The notes: generated by a model from the letters alone, not told the origin. A stretch of DNA of 44,615 nt from Planctomycetota bacterium (GCA_019456195.1 VRUK01000044.1:1-44615); one strand, 5' to 3'; positions 25,864-33,917 are shown, numbered from the stretch's first letter. Translations and numbers: made by a program.

Positions 25864-26151
25864 ATGTGGTATCTATACATAACCAGCAATAGTAATGGTC
25901 GTTTTTACACAGGGATTACAACGAATCTCGAAAGGCGATTTCAGGAACACCGCCAGGGCAAGGGCGGACGTTACACATCTCGCAACAGACCGCTAAAGTT
26001 GCTTTACTTTGAGTCATTTCCCGACAGGAAAAAAGCTCAGGCCAGAGAAGGCCAGATAAAACGTTGGAGCAGAAATAAAAAGAAAGCGTTGATAGAAGGC
26101 GATATTGATAAATTACATAAATTAAGCGTTTCAAGAGACCATCTGCCATAG
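25864..26151 (+). CDS. GIY-YIG nuclease domain protein (UPF0213/YhbQ-like)
   Basis: The 95-residue protein is a single GIY-YIG domain. The family strands appear as WYLYITSNSNGRFYTGITTNLERRFQEHRQGKGGRYTSRNRPLKLLYFESFPDRKKAQAREGQIKRWSRNKKKALIEGD. They contain the YLYI...FYTGIT core, the catalytic arginine (ERR), the EHxxG-x-GGRYT segment and the metal-binding glutamate in REGQIKRW. Small proteins of this kind are proposed structure-specific or repair nucleases and are often encoded next to tRNAs. There is no clear ribosome site before ATG 25864. It ends just before an intrinsic terminator. Confidence 0.9.
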   Translation: MWYLYITSNSNGRFYTGITTNLERRFQEHRQGKGGRYTSRNRPLKLLYFESFPDRKKAQAREGQIKRWSRNKKKALIEGDIDKLHKLSVSRDHLP

Positions 26152-26188
26152 CATAAATTTACTTTCCGATGTCAAGCCCTTGCCTATG

Positions 26189-26208
26189 ACCTCCGGCCGA
26201 GGTTTTTT
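26189..26208 (+). terminator. Intrinsic terminator after the GIY-YIG gene
   Basis: ACCTC (26189-26193) and GAGGT (26199-26203) form a short stem with a 5-nt CGGCC loop, followed by a T-rich run (TTTTTTGTTTT). The rest of the 26152-26417 gap contains no gene that I can support. Confidence 0.6.
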
Positions 26209-26417
26209 GTTTTGCCCTCAGAGCTCCCGTACAGCCTCGAAATCACTCTCGACCATTGCACTACTTGGTTACTCAGGAAAAGCCTCCGAAACCCGCCTCA
26301 TAGGTATAGGTGTTGCTAAAGAATTTCAAGCCCCAAAAGTTAACTTCGGCGTATTAATGGTCGAAATACCGATAGGCTTAAAATCTTTTTGTTTTAAGGT
26401 CAGTAGGGAGATCAATT

Positions 26418-27164
26418 ATGCGTTGTAAAGTGCAATGTTCAACAAAGAAACATTCAAAATGTTCGGACGGCGGATCTGTTCCTCAACGTTTTCCGGATAA
26501 GGGTCTATTGGCTTGTGATAGACAAAGGAACCTTTCGCTTGTTGAATTGAAAAAAAATGCCGACCAAGACGATCCGAACGTCCATTTTTATGTGGTAGCG
26601 ACCATAAAATATCAAGATCAGAGATTTCTTCAATACGGAACCGGACCAAATTTTCAAGGGGATTTGATTACACTTTGTACTTGCAAGCACCTTATGCGTA
26701 GCTCAATGGATGTTTGCGAATGGAGGGGAAAATGGATTGCAGGCTTTACAAGTATAACGGAACATCAAAGGAAAAACTTCCTCGTCTATATGATGAAAGT
26801 TTCAGAAGCTTTTGAGTCCCACTACGATCTCTGGTTCAGCGAGTCCATTTCGTGTGAAGCAAAACGGGCTAAAGCTGCTCACTTGAACAGGTTTGGAGAC
26901 ATTTATGAACCTAAGTATAGAGGTACGCCTCGATTTGTAGCAAAAGGTTTCAAAAAGCCTTGTAAAAATCATAATCATGTTGATGGTTGGCCTACAGATA
27001 TAAAATACGAAAAAGGTTACAGTAGACGTCCTGCGGCATTGCTTGTGGGTGACCAAAGGAAAAGCTTCTTATGGAATCACCCTAAAATTTGGTATCCACA
27101 TCAACTTCCTCGTCAATGTAAGAAGCTTAAGTTCAATGAATTTTTAGATCGATTACGTGAATAA
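26418..27164 (+). CDS. Orphan protein, possibly related to nucleotide-modification-associated (Nmad) domains
   Basis: The 248-residue protein is not confidently recognised. The core, VHFYVVATIKYQDQRF then GDLITLCTCKHLMRSS, WRGKWIAGFTSI and FLVYMMKVSEAFESHYDLWF, has the order of elements I associate with Nmad2-like domains (Tyr-Val-Val strand, TLATCKPxIRR-type block, GDWIxG strand, LVYAMxVxE strand). Those were proposed to act with modified bases, perhaps as binders with a PUA/EVE-like fold. Four cysteines in the first 33 residues may bind a metal. AGGGAGA is 6 nt before ATG, a very good ribosome site, so it is a real gene. The coding sequence is visibly more AT-rich than its neighbours, suggesting acquisition near the tRNA. 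Confidence 0.6.
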   Translation: MRCKVQCSTKKHSKCSDGGSVPQRFPDKGLLACDRQRNLSLVELKKNADQDDPNVHFYVVATIKYQDQRFLQYGTGPNFQGDLITLCTCKHLMRSSMDVCEWRGKWIAGFTSITEHQRKNFLVYMMKVSEAFESHYDLWFSESISCEAKRAKAAHLNRFGDIYEPKYRGTPRFVAKGFKKPCKNHNHVDGWPTDIKYEKGYSRRPAALLVGDQRKSFLWNHPKIWYPHQLPRQCKKLKFNEFLDRLRE

Positions 27165-27313
27165 ATCTGTTATTCAGTGATCATAAAGACCCTCAAGAAT
27201 ATTTCAATCCCTGTCAAAATTTTTCTTGCGCTGCCCGACGGGTATTGTTAAAATGTCCCAAGTTTGTCCCCGGATTCCTGTGGTATATTTTTATATTAGT
27301 AAAGAGGTGAAAA

Positions 27314-28453
27314 ATGTCGAACGGTGAACCACAATCTTTACCTCAAGGCCGGATAATGTCAATTGATGCCCTGAGGGGCTTCGATATGTTCTGGATAATC
27401 GGCGGTGGTTTGATATTCCACAGTTTGCATGACGTATTTGATAATTCCACAACTGCCTGGATTAATACACAGCTTTCGCATGTAAAATGGGAAGGATTTC
27501 ACTTTTATGACCTGATTTGGCCGTTATTTCTTTTTATTGTGGGAGTAGTACTGCCATTTTCTATTTCTCGTCGGCGCCAACAGGGTCAGGGCCTCTTAAT
27601 GCTGCACCTGCACGTTCTAAAGCGAGCAGCGCTGCTTATCTTGTTGGGGCTAATATACCAGGGGGGGCTGGGGTTCAATTTTGCTGAGATGCGTTGGTCG
27701 GCGGTCTTGACGATGATTGGGATCAGCTATTTTATTGCCTCGATTATTGTGCTGAACACAAGTATCCGAACTCAAGCTATTATCACCGGCCTCATGTTAT
27801 TAGGATATTGGGCTGCTTTGGCCTTAATACCAGCCCAGATAACAAGGGACGATATTGTTGTACACTTTGGAGCAGGCGATTATTCGATTCAGGGGAATCT
27901 TATTTCTTATCTGGATCTGGCGCTGATTCCGGGCAAGCATCCCTATGGAGGTGTCACTTTGGGGGTAGGTCCCTTCTTAACAATCAACGGAGCCGCCAAT
28001 GTGCTGATCGGCTCGCTGACAGGTCACTGGATTCGCTCGAAGCGGCCGGGAAAACACATAGTATTGGGCATGGTAGCCGCAGGCATGGTAAGCTTGTTCG
28101 CAGGATTTATCTGGGGACAGTTCTTTCCCGTTATCAAGCTTATCTGGACCAGTTCGTTTGTTTTAATTGCGTGCGGATGGAGCTTATTGTTGCTGGCTTT
28201 ATTCTACTGGGCTATTGATGTCAAGGGGTATAAGAAGTGGGCGTTTTTCTTTATCGTGATTGGAATGAATCCGATTACGATATACTTCCTGCAGAGTTTT
28301 GTGAACTTTAGCGGAATATCATCTTTTTTCCTTAAGGGCGTTTCCGAACACGTGGGCATAATCGGACCGCTAATTTTGCCGCTCGGTGTTTTGCTGGCAA
28401 AATGGCTGTCTCTGTGGTTTTTATACCGGCATAAAATATTCTTCAAGGTGTAA
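27314..28453 (+). CDS. DUF5009/HGSNAT-like membrane acyltransferase, copy 1
   Basis: The 379-residue protein has about ten transmembrane helices and the family start MSIDALRGFDMFWIIGGG. It belongs to the DUF5009/DUF1624 group related to heparan-alpha-glucosaminide N-acetyltransferase, which moves an acyl group across the membrane onto a sugar. The C-terminus (KKWAFFFIVIGMNPITIYFLQSFVNFSGI) closely matches copy 3, while the N-terminal part closely matches copy 2. AGAGGTG lies 5 nt before the ATG. It leads a three-gene array with gaps of 43 and 59 nt. The sugar acceptor is not known. Confidence 0.88.
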   Translation: MSNGEPQSLPQGRIMSIDALRGFDMFWIIGGGLIFHSLHDVFDNSTTAWINTQLSHVKWEGFHFYDLIWPLFLFIVGVVLPFSISRRRQQGQGLLMLHLHVLKRAALLILLGLIYQGGLGFNFAEMRWSAVLTMIGISYFIASIIVLNTSIRTQAIITGLMLLGYWAALALIPAQITRDDIVVHFGAGDYSIQGNLISYLDLALIPGKHPYGGVTLGVGPFLTINGAANVLIGSLTGHWIRSKRPGKHIVLGMVAAGMVSLFAGFIWGQFFPVIKLIWTSSFVLIACGWSLLLLALFYWAIDVKGYKKWAFFFIVIGMNPITIYFLQSFVNFSGISSFFLKGVSEHVGIIGPLILPLGVLLAKWLSLWFLYRHKIFFKV

Positions 28454-28496
28454 AGTAAGACGATACTATGTAAAAGATTGAAAGGAGTGGAAAATA

Positions 28497-29627
28497 GTGA
28501 ACGGTGAACAACAATCTTTACCTAAAGGCAGGATAATGTCAATTGACGCACTTCGCGGTTTCGATATGTTCTGGATCATCGGCGGCGGGGCGATATTCCA
28601 CAGTTTGCATGACATATCTGACAATTCCACAACTGCGTGGATAAACACACAGCTTACCCATGTAAAATGGGAAGGTTTTCGTTTTGAAGATTTGATTATG
28701 CCGCTGTTTATGTTCATTGTTGGCGTTGTGATGCCGTTTGCCCTCAACAAACGCCTTGAGCGGGGTGATAGCAAAAGCCGGCTGTATCGCCATATCATCA
28801 TGCGATTTGTGATTTTGTTTGTCCTGGGTATGATTGCTCAGGGGCGGCTGCTTGAGTACGACCTGTCTCAATTGCGTATTTTCTCTAATACCCTGCAGGC
28901 AATTGCGGTGGGCTACTTAATCTCAGCGATAATAATACTCAATCTGAAGCTCACTTGGCAGCTAATAACGACAGGTGCTTTACTGTTATTGTTCTGGGCC
29001 TTGATGATGCTCGTTCCTGTGCCCGAGCATGGTGCGGGGGTATTGACACCTGAAGGAAATCTGGCGATTTATATCGACAGGCTTATTCTCGGAAGCTTCA
29101 TCGATGGAACCGACCCGCCTTACACATGGATTCTAAGCGGCATGACATTTGCCTGTACGGTTATGCTTGGTGTATTCGCGGGGCACCTGTTGCGTTCTAA
29201 AAAAACCAATATCCAGAAAGTCCTCCTGCTTGCGGCAATGGGTGTTGGCTCACTGGTGCTAGGCTGGATATGGAATGGCTGGATGTGGATTTTTTCTTTT
29301 CCTATCATTAAGCACTTGTGGACGAGTTCCTTCGTCCTTTATTCGGCGGGATGGTGTTTCCTTCTGTTGGCGTTGTTCTATCTTATTATAGATGTTTGGG
29401 GTTTTAAAAAGTGGGCCTTTGGTTTTAAGGTAATCGGAATGAACGCAATTGCGGTGTATATGGTGACACGAGTGTTTAATTTCCGTAACATAGGGGACAT
29501 TTTCGTCGGCGGTCTTGAAAAGTGGTGCGGTCCGTGGAACGGATTTATTCAGGCCGTGGCCGGCTTTGCGGTTGTCTGGCTGATACTGCTGTGGCTGTAT
29601 CGCAAAAAGACATTTATCAAAATATAG
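28497..29627 (+). CDS. DUF5009/HGSNAT-like membrane acyltransferase, copy 2
   Basis: The 376-residue paralogue starts with GTG 28497, AAAGGAG lying 9 nt upstream. The N-terminus through AWINTQLTHVKWEGF is almost the same as copy 1 at protein and DNA level. The middle and C-terminal parts differ: it has an extra loop (about residues 180-205, PEGNLAIYIDRLILGSFIDGTDPPY) and ends FKKWAFGFKVIGMNAIAVYMVTRVFNFRNI. This is the most divergent of the three, and probably has a different acceptor or role. It has ten or so membrane segments, as in the others. Confidence 0.88.
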   Translation: MNGEQQSLPKGRIMSIDALRGFDMFWIIGGGAIFHSLHDISDNSTTAWINTQLTHVKWEGFRFEDLIMPLFMFIVGVVMPFALNKRLERGDSKSRLYRHIIMRFVILFVLGMIAQGRLLEYDLSQLRIFSNTLQAIAVGYLISAIIILNLKLTWQLITTGALLLLFWALMMLVPVPEHGAGVLTPEGNLAIYIDRLILGSFIDGTDPPYTWILSGMTFACTVMLGVFAGHLLRSKKTNIQKVLLLAAMGVGSLVLGWIWNGWMWIFSFPIIKHLWTSSFVLYSAGWCFLLLALFYLIIDVWGFKKWAFGFKVIGMNAIAVYMVTRVFNFRNIGDIFVGGLEKWCGPWNGFIQAVAGFAVVWLILLWLYRKKTFIKI

Positions 29628-29686
29628 AAAAACAAAAGCACAAAGTAAAACTATTGTAGTGAAGAATTAGAAAAAGGAGAAGAATC

Positions 29687-30796
29687 TTGGATAATGAACA
29701 GCAGAATTTGGTTGGACGCAGGTTGGCCTCGGTCGATGCGCTGCGCGGCTTTGATATGTTCTGGATCATCGGCGGCGGAACACTCATCGCGAATCTGGCA
29801 AAAGTATATAGCCACCCCATAACCGACACAATCCAGCGGCAATTGCACCATGTCGAGTGGGAAGGTTTTCATTTTGAGGATTTAATATTTCCGTTATTTC
29901 TTTTCATTGTTGGAGTGGTATTGCCATTTTCCTTTACACGTCGCCTGGAGCGTGGGCACAGTCGCCCGGTACTCTATCTGCATATCCTCAAACGCTCGGC
30001 CATTATTATTTTGTTGGGTTTGATATTTAATGGTCTTCAGCGATTCGATTGGGCTCAAATGCGGTGGCCGGGCGTGCTCCAGCGAATAGGGATTTGTTAT
30101 TTCTTTGCTGCAATAATTGTTATGAATACGAAATGGCGAACGCAGGCGATTATTATTGCGGCTGTTTTGATTTTATACTGGATTGCGACAATGTTGATTC
30201 CGGTGCCGAACTTTGGAGCCGGTAACCTTACGATGGAAGGGTGTTTGTCCTCATATATCGACCAGCAGTTAATTCCGGGCGAGCTCTATTACGGATACGG
30301 AGATAACGAGGGAGTCATTTCGACAATACCTGCGATTTGCACAGTCCTTTTGGGCGCACTGGCCGGCCACTGGCTGCGCTCCGGACAGTTAGGTGATCGC
30401 AAAGCGGCCGGTCTGGCCATCGCTGGCATAGTCAGTTTACTCATTGGTTGTCTCTGGGGACAGGTTTTTCCGATCATCAAAATCCTCTGGACAAGTTCTT
30501 ATGTCATGGTTGCGGGCGGCCTGAGCTTGATGATCCTGGCATTGTTTTACTGGGTAATTGACGTCAAGGGATATAGCAAATGGGCGTTTTTCTTTATCGT
30601 TATCGGTATGAATCCGATTACGATATACTTCCTCCAGAGATTTGTTGACTTTAATGGAATTGCCGAATTTTTCCTTACCGGAGCCGTCGAGCACGCGGAT
30701 TCGTTTAAACCATTGATTTTAGCGTTCGGTGTTGTGTTGACCAAATGGTTGTTTCTGTGGTTTTTACATCGCCATAGAATATTCTTCAAGGCCTGA
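29687..30796 (+). CDS. DUF5009/HGSNAT-like membrane acyltransferase, copy 3
   Basis: The 369-residue paralogue starts at TTG 29687, with AAGGAG 7 nt upstream. No ATG or GTG in frame fits better, since the conserved RLASVDALRGFDMFWIIGGG begins about 11 residues in. The second half is very similar to copy 1 (YSKWAFFFIVIGMNPITIYFLQRFVDFNGI), whereas the start region (IANLAKVYSHPITDTIQRQLHHVEWEGFHFEDL) is its own. It is the last gene of the array; weak hairpins follow, then the 30893 promoter. Confidence 0.88.
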   Translation: MDNEQQNLVGRRLASVDALRGFDMFWIIGGGTLIANLAKVYSHPITDTIQRQLHHVEWEGFHFEDLIFPLFLFIVGVVLPFSFTRRLERGHSRPVLYLHILKRSAIIILLGLIFNGLQRFDWAQMRWPGVLQRIGICYFFAAIIVMNTKWRTQAIIIAAVLILYWIATMLIPVPNFGAGNLTMEGCLSSYIDQQLIPGELYYGYGDNEGVISTIPAICTVLLGALAGHWLRSGQLGDRKAAGLAIAGIVSLLIGCLWGQVFPIIKILWTSSYVMVAGGLSLMILALFYWVIDVKGYSKWAFFFIVIGMNPITIYFLQRFVDFNGIAEFFLTGAVEHADSFKPLILAFGVVLTKWLFLWFLHRHRIFFKA

Positions 30797-30892
30797 GACA
30801 CAGACAGTCGTTTTTTAACATTCTGAATCCCGAAAATGGGAATATTTTGACGAAAAAAACGTTTTTCTTAGTACATTTGTGCAATTTTTCCC

Positions 30893-30922
30893 TTGACCTC
30901 AGCGAGGTAGTATTGATATAAT
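30893..30922 (+). promoter_or_regulatory. Orphan sigma-70 promoter in front of a hairpin, not of a gene
   Basis: TTGACC (30893-30898) and TATAAT (30917-30922) are 18 bp apart. The predicted start is near 30929. No plus-strand gene lies downstream except a 24-codon micro-ORF at 31061, and an intrinsic terminator comes within about 65 nt. Confidence 0.65.
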
Positions 30923-30928
30923 CTATAT

Positions 30929-30998
30929 AGCTTTTTCATTTTTTGCCCCTGCTTTTCTCTTCCTTCTCCCCTCCCTCCGCAAAAAAGCAGGGGTTTTA
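30929..30998 (+). ncRNA. Candidate small RNA with a pyrimidine-rich, anti-Shine-Dalgarno-like loop
   Basis: From the predicted start the transcript is about 70 nt. A U-rich 5' end is followed by a perfect 11-bp stem, CCCCTGCTTTT (30946-30956) with AAAAGCAGGGG (30983-30993), then TTTTAT. The 26-nt loop is almost all C and U and contains CUCCCCUCCCUCC, which can pair with GGAGG ribosome sites. The compact promoter-hairpin-terminator layout suggests an independent sRNA. No known family is recognised; it could instead be only the terminator of the acyltransferase operon. Confidence 0.5.
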
Positions 30999-31060
30999 TA
31001 GGACCTTAACGCTAACCGAGGGATTATCTCTTTTTTCCTGCGAGCGGCAGGGGGGGGGCT

Positions 31061-31135
31061 ATGTCACCTTATCAGGGGCCGACCGGTGGCATCCTCAAAC
31101 TTGTGCCTAAGGTGCGCAGCTTGGGGATGGTTTGA
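31061..31135 (+). other. 24-codon micro-ORF after a G9 tract, or part of a structured RNA
   Basis: A run of nine G residues (31050-31058) is followed after two bases by ATG and 24 codons (start MSPYQGPTGG, end VRSLGMV). The same DNA has interleaved complementarity: CACCTTA (31065-31071) with TAAGGTG (31108-31114), and CATCCTCAA with TTGGGGATG (near 31121-31129). These cross each other and could form a pseudoknot or two alternative states. Coding status is unclear. Confidence 0.3.
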
Positions 31136-31144
31136 TACCGGCTG

Positions 31145-31161
31145 AATTTTTAGAGGCTCTC
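31145..31161 (+). repeat. Solo copy of the terminal sequence of the 34472-34648 fold-back element
   Basis: AATTTTTAGAGGCTCTC matches the left terminal repeat of the element at 34472 (in reverse complement) at 16 of 17 positions and the right terminal repeat at 15 of 17. No partner copy was found between 30797 and 31144, so it is a solo end or remnant, 7 nt from the ntrC-like stop codon. Confidence 0.5.
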
Positions 31162-31168
31162 TTAATTC

Positions 31169-32554
31169 TTAGATCAAGCCTAATCGTTCGGCCTCGGCGT
31201 AGAGGCCGTATTGCTTCATTTTTTTGAATAAAGTTGTACGGTTTATCTCAAGTGCTTTTGCGGTTGCCTGCCTGTTCCAGTGATTGGCTTCAAGGGCCTG
31301 CTGGATAATATTTTTCTCCGGTCCGGCTAATGCCCCCTTGAGGCTCATCGGTTTGTATGTCTGTTGCTGCTGGTTTTGTTCTTGCATGATTGAGTTTGGC
31401 AGGTCCTCGGGACCGATGAATTTATTTTTACTTAGCAGGGCGGCCCTCTCAATTACATTTTCCAGCTCGCGAATATTGCCGGGCCATGAGTAGCGCTCCA
31501 GATATTCCATTGCCTCATCGGTAATACCGAGTTTATTTCTGCTGTGTTGTGTCGAATACACTCGCAAAAAGTGTTCACATAACAGCCGGACATCTCCCAC
31601 CCTCTCACACAGGGGCGGCAGGTCTATTGTTACTACATTTATCCGGTAATATAAATCTTCTCGAAACCTGCCTTGCTTTACTTCCTCTTTGAGGTTGCGA
31701 TTTGAAGCAAGTACAATGCGTGTATCCACGGTATAGGTTTTGTTACTGCCGACCGCTTCGAACTGTCGGTCCTCCAAAACCCGCAGAAACTTGGCTTGCA
31801 GAGCCGCAGAGGCGTTGGAAATTTCATCTAAGAAAATCGTACCTCGGTCGGCCGCCAGGAACTTGCCTTCTTTATTGTTTACAGCGCCGGTAAAAGAGCC
31901 TTTTGTATGGCCGAACAGCTCGCTTTCGAGCAGGGTCTCCGGCAGTGCCCCGCAGCTTACCTCGACAAATGGTTTGTTGCGTCGGCTCGAGCTGTGATGT
32001 ATTGCCCTTGCCAACATACTTTTGCCGGTTCCTGATGGACCGGCCATCAGGATTGTGGTCTTCGTATCGGCGACCGCCTCAACAAGGTCGAATATCTTCG
32101 CCATTTTGTAGTTATGACTGATTATATTCTCAAGGCGGTATTTCTGTTCGAGCTGCAGCCGGAGGCTCTCGTTTTCGCTCAGAAGTGATTGCTGCTTAAT
32201 GGCTTTTTCTACTGCCAGCCGTAACTCGTCATCGACGATTGGCTTGGTAAGGTACTCGTAGGCGCCTTGTTTGATGGCTTTTACCGCACTTTCTATTGTG
32301 CCGTAGCCGGTTATCACGATAACCACTGTTTGAGGATGGTTTTGCTTTATAATATCCAGTAATTCGAGACCGTCTCCGTCCGGCAAATTAACGTCTGTAA
32401 TGACCAGATTATAGTACTCCTGTTCCAATTTGGCCAAAGCGCCCTTTAATGTTTCAGCACCGCTGGTCCGAAATCCTTCAAGTCTCAGGAACTCACAAAG
32501 GGAATCCAAAATGATTTTATCATCATCTATAACAAGAATATTCTTTTGTCTCAT
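31169..32554 (-). CDS. Sigma-54-dependent response regulator, NtrC family
   Basis: The 461-residue protein has a receiver domain (IDDDK, phospho-acceptor D54 in VITDVNLPDGDG, ITGYGT, YLTKP), an AAA+ sigma-54 activation domain and a Fis-type HTH (HWNRQATAKALEINRTTLFKKMKQYGL). The AAA+ domain has Walker A GPSGTGKS, the sigma-54 loop as GSFTGA instead of the usual GAFTGA, and Walker B FLDEIS. It should activate sigma-54 promoters when phosphorylated by the kinase encoded 30 nt upstream. ATG 32554 with GGAAAG 5 nt upstream is preferred to the TTG at 32566. No sigma-54 gene or clear target promoter was found in the window. Confidence 0.95.
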   Translation of the reverse strand: MRQKNILVIDDDKIILDSLCEFLRLEGFRTSGAETLKGALAKLEQEYYNLVITDVNLPDGDGLELLDIIKQNHPQTVVIVITGYGTIESAVKAIKQGAYEYLTKPIVDDELRLAVEKAIKQQSLLSENESLRLQLEQKYRLENIISHNYKMAKIFDLVEAVADTKTTILMAGPSGTGKSMLARAIHHSSSRRNKPFVEVSCGALPETLLESELFGHTKGSFTGAVNNKEGKFLAADRGTIFLDEISNASAALQAKFLRVLEDRQFEAVGSNKTYTVDTRIVLASNRNLKEEVKQGRFREDLYYRINVVTIDLPPLCERVGDVRLLCEHFLRVYSTQHSRNKLGITDEAMEYLERYSWPGNIRELENVIERAALLSKNKFIGPEDLPNSIMQEQNQQQQTYKPMSLKGALAGPEKNIIQQALEANHWNRQATAKALEINRTTLFKKMKQYGLYAEAERLGLI

Positions 32555-32584
32555 ACAACTTTCCAATCCGTCTTAATCTTTCTT

Positions 32585-33718
32585 TTATGAATCATTTCCC
32601 ACCGGCAGATAAACCGTGAAGCTGCTGCCCCCCTCTGATCTGTTTTCAGCCGTTATTCGGCCATGATAGCTTTCAATTATGTCCCTGCATATTGCCAGTC
32701 CCAATCCTGTTCCTTTACCTTTATCTTTTGTCGTAAAGAATGGCTCGAATATAGCTTCCGTTTTTTCTGCAGGTAAGCCCGTTCCCGTATCGCGGAACTC
32801 GGCCGCAATCAAATCGTTCGAAGCCAGACGGGTTGATATCCTCAATTCCCCGCCGCCCTGCATTGCGTCCAGAGCGTTCTTGGTGAGATTACAGAATACC
32901 TGAAACAGATTACCGCTTCTGATATGCGGCAGGCCGGAGGTGTAGTCACGTAATATTAGAACATTCGAAGCCTCTGCTTTGGAACTCATTGTTTTAACAG
33001 CATCCTCGATAATATGTTCTATTGCAGTATATTCCAGCGGGGTGTAAGTGCTGCGAGAGAATTCCAGCAGTTCGCTTACGATTTGCACCATTCTCATAAG
33101 GCCCTTCCGGCATTGCGTGAGATATTCTTTGGGTTTTTCGAGGTTTTCCTTCTCAGCAATTCTCATTGTAAGATTAACGTATCGCAGAATCCCGTCAAGA
33201 GGGTCATTTAGTTCATGGGCTACCTTAGAGGCGAGTTTGCCGACAGCGGCCAGTCTTTCAGTGTTGGCGGATTGTCTATGGATATTGACCTTTTCGGTTA
33301 CATCTTCGATTATAGCGATTGCTCCGGGGTTTTTTGCAGTTTTAGCTTCTTTAAATGGTGTGCAGATAATTCGCAGCAGTTTTGTTTGGCCGTTGGATGT
33401 ATAAACTACGTCATCATATCTGCATGTTGTTCCTTTTGAAATCGCTGATTGTAATTGCTCTGTCCAGTCCAGCCATATCTTGTCGTCGGTACCTTTTGCT
33501 AAGGATTTATCTATGTAATCACTTACTTCTATCAGCTTTTTGGCCTGAGGATTGGCCTCGATAATTTTCAAATCCGCGTTAAAGGCAATCACGCCTATCG
33601 GTAATGACTGTACGATTGACCTGCTATGTCCCTCAATTTCTGAGTGGTCATTTGCGGCATTTGGCTTCTCGCCGTTGTAAGCTGAGTTTTTTGGTTGTAA
33701 TTCTGGGCGTTCTGGCAT
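32585..33718 (-). CDS. PAS-domain sensor histidine kinase, NtrB-like
   Basis: The 377-residue protein carries a PAS domain (about 35-165, with LPIGVIAFNADLKIIEANPQAKKLI), HisKA with H-box LAAVGKLASKVAHELNDPLDGI (HELNDPL, a variant of HELNNPL) and HATPase_c (NLTKNALDAM, DTGTGLP, GKGTGLGLAI). There is no membrane segment, so it senses a cytoplasmic signal. ATG 33718 is preferred, because the in-frame upstream extension to 33925 is low-complexity and unlike the family. It is co-transcribed with the NtrC-like regulator. Its divergent 400-bp upstream gap is shared with the PilZ gene. Confidence 0.92.
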   Translation of the reverse strand: MPERPELQPKNSAYNGEKPNAANDHSEIEGHSRSIVQSLPIGVIAFNADLKIIEANPQAKKLIEVSDYIDKSLAKGTDDKIWLDWTEQLQSAISKGTTCRYDDVVYTSNGQTKLLRIICTPFKEAKTAKNPGAIAIIEDVTEKVNIHRQSANTERLAAVGKLASKVAHELNDPLDGILRYVNLTMRIAEKENLEKPKEYLTQCRKGLMRMVQIVSELLEFSRSTYTPLEYTAIEHIIEDAVKTMSSKAEASNVLILRDYTSGLPHIRSGNLFQVFCNLTKNALDAMQGGGELRISTRLASNDLIAAEFRDTGTGLPAEKTEAIFEPFFTTKDKGKGTGLGLAICRDIIESYHGRITAENRSEGGSSFTVYLPVGNDS

Positions 33719-33917
33719 ATTTACAATGATAAAGCCGGTCTCCACTATTGTCAAGGGAATGTGTTGCAAAAAAACAACACGCACGTTCCTTTTTTCGGAC
33801 TGAGAAGATTGCTTGTTTAGTAAGAAACATAACATTTTATAAAATAAGCAGCTAAAAGAATTTGTTCTGTGCAAATATTCAGCAATCAAGGGGTGAAATT
33901 GCTTTCTGGTGTTGCTA

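Noticed and set aside
26180..26428. 82-codon plus-strand ORF between the GIY-YIG gene and the orphan gene
   Set aside because: It runs through the intrinsic terminator at 26189-26208, overlaps the start of the well-supported gene at 26418 and has no ribosome site.
25733..27313. Genomic-island attachment repeat derived from the tRNA-Leu 3' end
   Set aside because: No second copy of the tRNA 3' end was found downstream by eye, and no integrase gene is present.
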